DNA of 64,000 nt, from positions 21,363 to 85,362 of the forward strand of contig JAPOVI010000021.1 in NCBI GenBank assembly GCA_026708265.1, in the 5' to 3' direction. A program made the position numbers and the translations under genes. Each line of letters opens with the position of its first letter. Position 1 is the stretch's first letter. The notes under the pieces are model-generated. The model searched no databases and was not told the origin of the DNA. It saw only the letters and a list, made by a program, of their open reading frames with translations. The DNA is from Acidobacteriota bacterium (GTDB lineage Bacteria > Acidobacteriota > Vicinamibacteria > Vicinamibacterales > UBA8438). Shown piece after piece: positions 46,618-54,083 of this stretch.

Positions 46618-48696
46618 ATGCAAACGAGAGCCCGTCAACTCGCGCGCATCGGCGTGCTGGGTGTGTGTCTGGTCGCCACGCCACTCGATGGTCGCGACGC
46701 GATCGCGCTGGCGCAGCCGGCGAACGGCCGGAACGGGGTCGTGACGGGCGAGCTCGTGATCGAGCCGCCGACCCTGATCAACCTCGGCTTCGAGTGGCTC
46801 ATCCAGGGAGACGACAACCGGAACGCCGCGGTGCAGGTCTCCTACCGCAGGCCGGGCGAGGCGACGTGGTCGCCCGCGCTTCCGCTCCTGCGCCTGCAGC
46901 GGGAGCGCGTCTACGTAGGGCCGCAGTTCGACGTCATCACTCCGAACATGTTCGCGGGGAGCATCCTCGACCTCGAGCCGGACACCGACTACGAGGCGCG
47001 GTTCGTGATGACCGATCCGGACGGCGTGACCGGCGAGGCTACCCGCATCGTGACCGTGCGGACGCGGGCGGAACCGGTTCCCTACGAGGATGGGAGAGTA
47101 TTTCACGTCTACCCGCACGGCTTCGAGGGCACGAAGCTCGAACCGTCCTTCGAGGGCCTGATCTGCGCCTACAACTCCTCGTGCGGTGGCGGGGACTTCG
47201 CCACGGCGGGGCGGCCGCGGGTGCGGGCGGGCGACACCATCCTCGTGCACGCCGGCGTCTACCGCTACAACCACCTGGAGTACGGCGGAGCCAACCGGGC
47301 GTTCCCGTTCGAGGGCACCTACTACCTGACGGCCGACGGCACGCCCGAGCGGCCGATCGCCATCAAGGCCGCCGGCGACGGCGAGGTCGTCTTCGACGGC
47401 AACGGCAACTTCGCCCTCTTCAACGTCATGGCGGCCGACCATACCTACTTCGAGGGCATCACGTTCCGCAACACGGAGTTCGCCATCTGGGCCGGCGAGC
47501 AGTCCATCGCGGGCTCGAAGGGGCTCACCGTCAAGCACAGCCGCTTCGAGAACGTCGGGGTCGGGGTCTTCACCAGCTACTCGGGGTCGAGCAACTTCTA
47601 CATCGCCGACAACCGGTTCTACGGCCGGAACGACCCGGACCGCCTCATCGGCTGGAGCGACGCGCCCCTGTGGGGACGCTTCGACGGCGTCGACGGTCAG
47701 GTCCATCCCCCGGTCATGGCTTCCTACGTGGCGGTGAAGGTCTACGGACCCGGGCACGTCGTGGCCCACAACTACATTGCCGACTTCCACGACGGGATCA
47801 ACGTCGAGACCTACGGCAACCCCGACGGCAGCGTGGCGTCCGCGCCGGGAGCGCCCGACGGTCCCCGCTACCCGCCCCGCGAGTACCGGGACCGGCGTCC
47901 GGTGGCGATCGACTTCTACAACAACTACATCACCAACTCCCACGACAACCCGATCGAGACCGACGGGAGCCTGCACAACGTGCGGGTGCTCCGCAACCTG
48001 TTCATCAACCACCCGTCCGCGGCTTTCTGCAGCCAGCCCGTGCTCGGCGGGCCCGTCTACTGGATCCGGAACATCGCCTACAACCTGCCGGGCGGCTCGA
48101 GCCGCTTCTTCGGCGCCGCCGGGGTCGTCTTCTACAACAACACCATCCTGTCGGAGACGACCGGGACGCTGTCGAACACGCACTGGCGGAACAACCTGAT
48201 CCTGGGGCAGAACGCGCCGCCCGACTTTCGCGGGCTGCGACCGAACCTGTTCGGGATCGCGACGTTCACCAACTACACCTCGTCCGACTACAACGGCTTC
48301 GGCCCCGCGCCGGACACGCCGCTGCCGTTCCGGTGGGAGAGCCCGCCTTTCGACGTGGCGGTCGACTTCCGGGCCCCGGGTCACACGCCGGCGCTCGAGC
48401 TGCGCGAGTTCGCGACCCTCGAGGCCTACAGCCAGGCGACCGGACAGGACCGGAACAGCGTGCAGGTGGGCTACGACGTGTTCGTCGACGTGCCCGCCCT
48501 CGATGCGCGGGACGTGAGCGCGCTGCAGAACGTGTACGACGCCGGCGATCTCGACTTCCGGCTGCGGCCCGGCTCGGCGGCCGTCGACCGCGGGATGGTG
48601 CTGCCGACGGTGACCGACGGCTTCACGGGCAGCGCGCCGGATCTCGGGGCGCTGGAGGTCGGCGTCGCGGCGCCCCTGTACGGGCCCCGCCGCTGA
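46618..48696 (+). CDS. Exported right-handed parallel beta-helix protein with N-terminal Fn3-like segment
   Basis: YEARFVMTDPDGVTGEATRIVTVRTR (Fn3-like); GDTILVHAGVYRYNHLEYGG; periodic N/G/F rungs; starts 3 nt after the RND stop. Confidence 0.75.
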   Translation: MQTRARQLARIGVLGVCLVATPLDGRDAIALAQPANGRNGVVTGELVIEPPTLINLGFEWLIQGDDNRNAAVQVSYRRPGEATWSPALPLLRLQRERVYVGPQFDVITPNMFAGSILDLEPDTDYEARFVMTDPDGVTGEATRIVTVRTRAEPVPYEDGRVFHVYPHGFEGTKLEPSFEGLICAYNSSCGGGDFATAGRPRVRAGDTILVHAGVYRYNHLEYGGANRAFPFEGTYYLTADGTPERPIAIKAAGDGEVVFDGNGNFALFNVMAADHTYFEGITFRNTEFAIWAGEQSIAGSKGLTVKHSRFENVGVGVFTSYSGSSNFYIADNRFYGRNDPDRLIGWSDAPLWGRFDGVDGQVHPPVMASYVAVKVYGPGHVVAHNYIADFHDGINVETYGNPDGSVASAPGAPDGPRYPPREYRDRRPVAIDFYNNYITNSHDNPIETDGSLHNVRVLRNLFINHPSAAFCSQPVLGGPVYWIRNIAYNLPGGSSRFFGAAGVVFYNNTILSETTGTLSNTHWRNNLILGQNAPPDFRGLRPNLFGIATFTNYTSSDYNGFGPAPDTPLPFRWESPPFDVAVDFRAPGHTPALELREFATLEAYSQATGQDRNSVQVGYDVFVDVPALDARDVSALQNVYDAGDLDFRLRPGSAAVDRGMVLPTVTDGFTGSAPDLGALEVGVAAPLYGPRR

Positions 48697-48947
48697 CGTC
48701 GGACCCGGGCCTCGGGCCTTTCCGGCAGCCCCGAAGCGCCATCGCCCGCGTGCTGGCGCCCCGTCCTGGGCGAGAGCCGACTCCGCGAGGCCCCAGAGCA
48801 GTCCCGCCACGAGCGAAACGGTGGGCCTGCGGTGATGACCAGCCTGCGAGCGGCGAGGACGAGCGGGCCGGGGTGGCTCGCGAGGCAGTCTCCTTGGGGG
48901 GTGGTAGAGTCTCACTGCTGCAATTGACGTGGCATGTGGAGGGAATC

Positions 48948-49856
48948 ATGCGCAGAGCTTGCGTGCTGCTGGCGGTGATGGTGAGCGGCGCGGTGTCGAT
49001 CCTGATCGCGGCGCCCGTCGCCCAGGACTCGGGGCCTCCCATGGACCTCGAGAGGCTCGAGGACAACCTCTACGTCCTCCACGGCGGGTGCGCGTGCGGC
49101 AACTCGACGTTCTACGTCACGGACGCCGGCGTGGTCATGGTCGACACGAAGGTGGCCGGGCAGGGCCAGGCCATCCTCGACCAGCTCCGGTCGGTCACGG
49201 ACCAGCCGCTCGCGATGATCATCAACACCCATACGCACTTCGACCACACCGGAAGCAACGCCGAGTTCGGCTCCGTCGACCGGATCGTGACGCACGCGAA
49301 CGCCCGGGAGAGCCTCATGCAGGCCACCTGCGCACCGGTAACCAACTGCGACGCCTTCAAGGGCGACAACGCGCAGTACCTCCCCAACGTCACCTTCGAC
49401 GACCGGCGTACGCTCACGGTCGGCAGCGACCGGATCGACCTCTACCACTTCGGACCCGGCCATACCGATGGCGATGCCTGGATCGTGCTGCCCGCCCTCC
49501 GCGTCGCGTTGACGGGCGACCTGTTCTCCCACAAGGGCGTGCCGTTCGTCGACACCGCGAACGGGGGCAGCGCGCTGGCGTTCGGCGACACGCTCGCCAG
49601 CGCCACGGCCGAGCTCGACGTCGACACCGTGATCTCGGGACACTTCGACGCCTATCCCTTCGGCGATCTCGTCCGCTATACCGAGTTCCACCGGCATCTG
49701 AAGGAGTACGCGCTCGCCGGCATGGCGGCCGGGCGGCCCGCCGAGGAAGTCGCCGACGCCTACGAGCCTCCGGCGAACATGAGCGACTTCTCGCTCGGCG
49801 GGCCCCTGCTGGGAGCCTTCGTCCAGTTGATCTACGACGAATCAGAGACCCAGTAA
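48948..49856 (+). CDS. MBL-fold metallo-hydrolase, exported
   Basis: Signal peptide; MIINTHTHFDHTGSNAEFG; HFGPGHTDGDAWIVLP; ALTGDLFSHKGVPFVD. Confidence 0.9.
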   Translation: MRRACVLLAVMVSGAVSILIAAPVAQDSGPPMDLERLEDNLYVLHGGCACGNSTFYVTDAGVVMVDTKVAGQGQAILDQLRSVTDQPLAMIINTHTHFDHTGSNAEFGSVDRIVTHANARESLMQATCAPVTNCDAFKGDNAQYLPNVTFDDRRTLTVGSDRIDLYHFGPGHTDGDAWIVLPALRVALTGDLFSHKGVPFVDTANGGSALAFGDTLASATAELDVDTVISGHFDAYPFGDLVRYTEFHRHLKEYALAGMAAGRPAEEVADAYEPPANMSDFSLGGPLLGAFVQLIYDESETQ

Positions 49857-49924
49857 CGGCGGCTCGCCGTTCACCCCGGTGACGGGCCACGAACGGGTAC
49901 GGGCAGCGTCACACGCGAGTCGAC

Positions 49925-50935
49925 CTATCGGGCTCCTGGATCCGCGGCTTCCGCGGCGGCCCGCTCTTCCGCCCGCGCGACGACGAGGATGTTCAGGAGG
50001 CCGAGATTGCCCTCGTGGCATGCGTACTCGAAGATCGGATCCTCAATCTTCCGCATCGAAACCTGCGCCGTCCACGGGCTCGTCCACGTGGTCGGGTCCG
50101 CAACCGTGAACTCGTACAGCAGCGTGTCGGCGTCGACGCGGCGGAAGCGCTCGACCAGGTGCATGTTCGGGCTCGATCCCCGCATCCACGTCTCGAGGTA
50201 GAAGTTCGCGGTCTCGACGACCAGCGTGTCGCCCTCCCAGCGGGCGCGCGAGTCGCCCCTCCACTGCCGGATGTCGTCCGCGATGTGCGGACGCCCATCC
50301 AGCGGGACGATCCGCGCGTCGTGGACCATCTCGGTCAGGATGACCACGTGGTCGGGAGTCTGGAAGAGCTGGACGTTCTGGTTGTAGCCAATGGGCACGA
50401 TGGGCGGTCCGGAGTTGAACCCGAGGATGCACCGCTCGGCGATGGTGCGGTCCTCGGGGCCGTGGGCGAGGCGTTCGTTCCTGGCCGCACGAGCGTGGCT
50501 TCTTTCAATCCCCTCCGGCGTCCAGGGGATCTTGCCGTCCGGCGGGTCGATGACCATTGACGTTCGCCGGCTCTCGACGACCTCCGAGTTCGGGCCGAAC
50601 CAGAAGAGGTTGTAGGCCCCCACGCTTCCCGTGACCGGCAGGGGCTCCGTTCTCACGACGCTCGGCTGCGCGTCGCGCTCGATGCGGTCGAGGGCCTGCT
50701 GCTCGAGGTCGGCCGCCTCCTCCTCCGTCCAGAACTCCTTGTCGCCCAGGTCGTCCGGCCGTTCGAGCGGTGTGATGGTGCTGAAGTCCCAGACACCCTG
50801 CAGGTCGGGGTGCCCCCACGGCGTTCGGAGCGGCGCTGCCGTGTTGGTCGACTGTGCAGCGGCGAACGGGGGCGCCAGCCCCACGAGCGCGATCACCGTC
50901 ACAGTCGCGAACGCCGCGAGACATCGATCCCTCAT
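49925..50935 (-). CDS. Conserved exported protein of 'GDPDLQGIW' family (second paralog)
   Basis: TPWGHPDLQGVWDFSTITPLERPDDLGDKEFWTEEEAADLEQQA; WRGDSRARWEGDTLVVETANF; FEYACHEGNLGLLNIL. Confidence 0.75.
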   Translation of the reverse strand: MRDRCLAAFATVTVIALVGLAPPFAAAQSTNTAAPLRTPWGHPDLQGVWDFSTITPLERPDDLGDKEFWTEEEAADLEQQALDRIERDAQPSVVRTEPLPVTGSVGAYNLFWFGPNSEVVESRRTSMVIDPPDGKIPWTPEGIERSHARAARNERLAHGPEDRTIAERCILGFNSGPPIVPIGYNQNVQLFQTPDHVVILTEMVHDARIVPLDGRPHIADDIRQWRGDSRARWEGDTLVVETANFYLETWMRGSSPNMHLVERFRRVDADTLLYEFTVADPTTWTSPWTAQVSMRKIEDPIFEYACHEGNLGLLNILVVARAEERAAAEAADPGAR

Positions 50936-50996
50936 CGGACCTCCTCCGGCGGTAGCGCGACCCCCCGGTCGCGTTTCGAGTCTGGCGCTCGCGCGA

Positions 50997-51033
50997 GACT
51001 CCTGTGCGGCGCCCGTTCTACGGGACAGACTCC
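50997..51033. repeat. Palindromic repeat copy 3, overlapping the ankyrin-gene stop codon
   Basis: Minus strand GGAGTCTGTCCCGTAGAACGGGCGCC...; TAG at 51020-51018 is the CDS stop. Confidence 0.6.
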
Positions 51034-52532
51034 GGGACGGAGGCGCGCGACGGGTTCGGCACCGCTACCTCGGGTCCCTTCTTGCCACAGCCCGGCTGGC
51101 CTTCGCTTGACGTCGCCGTTAGACCGTCCTTCGCCGCGACCGCCGGGGCGGCGAGCAACCGGCGGAGGAGAGCCGCGGTCTCGACCTGCTGCCGGAACAC
51201 CAACTGCGGGATGCCCTCGGCGATCGCCAACGGCGTGTGCCCGGCGTCGTTGGTCGCATCCAGGCAGGCGCCCCGGTCGGCGAGCATCCGCACGATCGGG
51301 TTGGCGCCCAGGGTTGCGGCACCGTGGGCCGCGGTGTCCCCCCTGGCGTTCACGGTGTGGACGTCGCCGCCGAGCTCGAGCACGAACGTGAAGGCCTCGA
51401 GCGCCTCCTCGTTGGTGCCGTGGTCCGCCCCGAGATACACGCCGACGCCCGCCGCGGCCATCAGCGGCGTCGTGTTGTCGTCGGTCGGCAGGAACGGATC
51501 GGCGCCGTACTCGACGAGGACGCGCATCAGCGCGGCGTCGCCGCCCCGGGCCGCGAGGAAGAACGGCGTCGCGCCCGTCCCGCCCGTGCTGCGCTGCCGC
51601 GGCTGGTCCCGCAGCTCCTTCGCGATGCGGGCGTTCGGGTCCGCTCCCAGCGCCATCAGCTCTCGCGCGAGGTCGAGGGCGTGCACGTCGTCGCGGTGCA
51701 CCGGTTCGGGGTTGTCGTACCCGACCGGGGGCTGCCGGCTCCAGGCGAGCTGGTGCAGGGCCGACCACCCGACGGCGTCCTGGTTCGGGTCCGCGCCCGC
51801 GCGCAGCAGGACCGCCGCGAGCTCGAAGCTCTTGTTCGCGAGCGCCAGCAGCAGCGGCGTCACGCCGTTCGAGAGGGCCTCGTCCACCTCCGCGCCGGCG
51901 GCCAGGAGCGCCTGCGCCGCCTCGATGCGCCCCGCGCGCGCCGCGAACAGCAGGGCGGTGAAGCCGTGCCGGGTGCGTGCCCCCACGTCCGCGCCCGCCC
52001 GGACCAGCGTCTCCACCACCGCCGCGTTGTCCTCGGCCGCCGCCCACATCAGCGCCGACTGGCCGTGCGTGTCGTCCGTCGCGCGAACGTCCGCGCCGTG
52101 GGCCAGGAGCGCCTCGACCGCGGGGACATCCCCGGTCCGCGCGGCCGTCATCAGCGGCGTCCGGCCGCCCGCCGCCGCCGCGTTCGCGTCGGCGCCCGCC
52201 TCGAGCAACTGCGCGACGATGCCGGCGTTGCCGGCGACGCAGGCGAGCGAGAGCGGCGTGACGCCGTAGCGGTTGGCGGCCCCGACGTCGGCCCCGGCGT
52301 CGATCAGCAGTCCGACGAGCGCCGCCGCTTCCCCTCGAACCGCCCAGTGCAGGGCGGTCGTGCCGTCGGGCCCTGCGACGTTCACGTCCGCCCGCTGGTC
52401 CAGCAGCGCGCGGACCGACTCCGCGGATCCCGCCTTGACGGCCTCCACGAGCGGCACGTCGCGCGCCGCGGCGTCGATCGAGAAGACCGCCAGCAGCAGC
52501 ACCGTCCACCGGCTGACCGCCTGTGTCCGCAT
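51018..52532 (-). CDS. Exported ankyrin-repeat protein
   Basis: MRTQAVSRWTVLLLAVFSIDAAARDVPLVEAVKAGSAESVRALLDQRADVNVAGPDGTTALHWAV; many ankyrin repeats. Confidence 0.92.
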   Translation of the reverse strand: MRTQAVSRWTVLLLAVFSIDAAARDVPLVEAVKAGSAESVRALLDQRADVNVAGPDGTTALHWAVRGEAAALVGLLIDAGADVGAANRYGVTPLSLACVAGNAGIVAQLLEAGADANAAAAGGRTPLMTAARTGDVPAVEALLAHGADVRATDDTHGQSALMWAAAEDNAAVVETLVRAGADVGARTRHGFTALLFAARAGRIEAAQALLAAGAEVDEALSNGVTPLLLALANKSFELAAVLLRAGADPNQDAVGWSALHQLAWSRQPPVGYDNPEPVHRDDVHALDLARELMALGADPNARIAKELRDQPRQRSTGGTGATPFFLAARGGDAALMRVLVEYGADPFLPTDDNTTPLMAAAGVGVYLGADHGTNEEALEAFTFVLELGGDVHTVNARGDTAAHGAATLGANPIVRMLADRGACLDATNDAGHTPLAIAEGIPQLVFRQQVETAALLRRLLAAPAVAAKDGLTATSSEGQPGCGKKGPEVAVPNPSRASVPESVP

Positions 52533-52582
52533 GTTCGCCTCTCCTCCGTCAACCGGCCGCCAGCGCCGCGCGACCTCGGTCC

Positions 52583-53941
52583 TCAGACGCCGGTCAGCGG
52601 TTCGAGCTCGAGCCGCCCCGTGCCGTCGCCGTGCCGGTCCGCCGGGACGCCCACCTTGTCCAGCATCGCCAGCAGCAGGTTCGTCAACGGGGTGTCCGTG
52701 TACTGCAGGTGCCGGCCTCGCTTCTGCAGCGTGCTGCCCACCAGCGCGAGCGGCAGGTTCCGGTGCGAGTGCTGGTTCGGGTCGCCGAGCCCGCCGCCGT
52801 AGAGCAGGACCACGTGGTCCAGCAGGCTCCCGTCCCCCTCGGGGGTCGACCGGAGCTTCTCCAGAAAGTAGGCGAACAGGTCGACGTGATACGTGTTGAT
52901 CTTCGCCAGGTCGGCGATCTTCTCCGGGTCGTCCTGGTGGTGCGAGAGGCCGTGGTGGTTCACGGGCACGCCCAGCTCGGGGTACGCCCGCCCGCCCAGC
53001 TCCCGGCCGAGCATGAACGTGGTGACCCGCGTGACGTCCGCCTGATAGGCCAGCCACTGCAGGTCGAACATCAGCTTCGTGTGCTCGGCGAAGTCGAGCG
53101 GAATGCGGGTGGGCCGCTCGAACGGCGGCAACTCCTGCTCGGCGGCGCGCTCCGACACCTGCAGCCGGCGCTCGATCTCGCGCACCGAATCGAGGTACTC
53201 GTCCACCCGGGCGCGGTCGCTGCCCCCCACCGTCCGCTGCAGGGCCGCGATGTTCCCGGTCACGACGTCGAGGATGCTCCGATCCGTCCGGACCTCCGCC
53301 TGCCGCTGGGCCGCGGTGCCCCCTTCGCCGAAGAGGCGCTCGAAGACCACGGCCGGGTGCCGCTCCATGGGCAGGGGGGTGGTCGGCGTCCGCCACGCCA
53401 GCGTGTTGAGGTAGACGCAGTCGTAGCCGTTGTCGCAATTGCCGACCTGGCTGCTGCTGAAGCTGTCGATCGCCAGCTCGAGCGAGGGCAGCCGCGTGTC
53501 GCGCCCCAGCACGTCCGCCGCGACCTGATCGACCGTCGTCCCGCCCCGCACGTTCTCGCCCTGCGCCTGCCTGGCGCCGATGCCGCTCAACCAGCCGGCC
53601 GCCGCGCGGGAGTGCGCGCCGTCGTTGGCTCCCTCCGCCGCGGAAGGCTGCGAGAGGCCGCTCACGATCGTCAGGTGGTCCCGGAAGGGCGCGAGCGGCG
53701 TCAGGATGGACGAGAGCTCGAAGTCCGTGCCCTCGCCGGCCGGCTTCCAGTGGTTCACCTCCGCGTTCATCGCCACCCCGTTCGGGATGTAGACGAACCC
53801 GAGCCGGCGCGCCGGCGTCGCGGGCGTCCGCGCCAACGCCGTCAGCGGCGGCACCATCGCGTCCAGCAGGGGTAGCGCCACCGCGGCCCCGAGGCCGCGC
53901 AGGACCGTCCTCCGCGGCAACGTTCTCTTCGTAAGGAACAT
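52583..53941 (-). CDS. DUF1552 domain protein (Tat-exported)
   Basis: LPRRTVLRGLGAAVALPLLDAMVPPLTALA; GFVYIPNGVAMNAEVNHWKP; YPELGVPVNHHGLSHHQDD; VLLYGGGLGDPNQHSHRNLPLALVG. Confidence 0.92.
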   Translation of the reverse strand: MFLTKRTLPRRTVLRGLGAAVALPLLDAMVPPLTALARTPATPARRLGFVYIPNGVAMNAEVNHWKPAGEGTDFELSSILTPLAPFRDHLTIVSGLSQPSAAEGANDGAHSRAAAGWLSGIGARQAQGENVRGGTTVDQVAADVLGRDTRLPSLELAIDSFSSSQVGNCDNGYDCVYLNTLAWRTPTTPLPMERHPAVVFERLFGEGGTAAQRQAEVRTDRSILDVVTGNIAALQRTVGGSDRARVDEYLDSVREIERRLQVSERAAEQELPPFERPTRIPLDFAEHTKLMFDLQWLAYQADVTRVTTFMLGRELGGRAYPELGVPVNHHGLSHHQDDPEKIADLAKINTYHVDLFAYFLEKLRSTPEGDGSLLDHVVLLYGGGLGDPNQHSHRNLPLALVGSTLQKRGRHLQYTDTPLTNLLLAMLDKVGVPADRHGDGTGRLELEPLTGV

Positions 53942-54020
53942 GACTGCCAGCTCCCTCCGAACGGGTCGACCCCGCCGGGTGCGCGGCTACGGGCTCGTCG
54001 ACTCCGAGCCGGTCGCCGCG

Positions 54021-54083
54021 CACTACTGCGCCGCCGCCGCTCGTTACTGCGCCGCCGCCGCTCGTTACTGCGCCGCCGCCGCG
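54021..54083. repeat. Three tandem 21-bp units spanning the 3' end of the DUF1592 gene
   Basis: cactactgcgccgccgccgct / cgttactgcgccgccgccgct / cgttactgcgccgccgccgcg. Confidence 0.85.
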
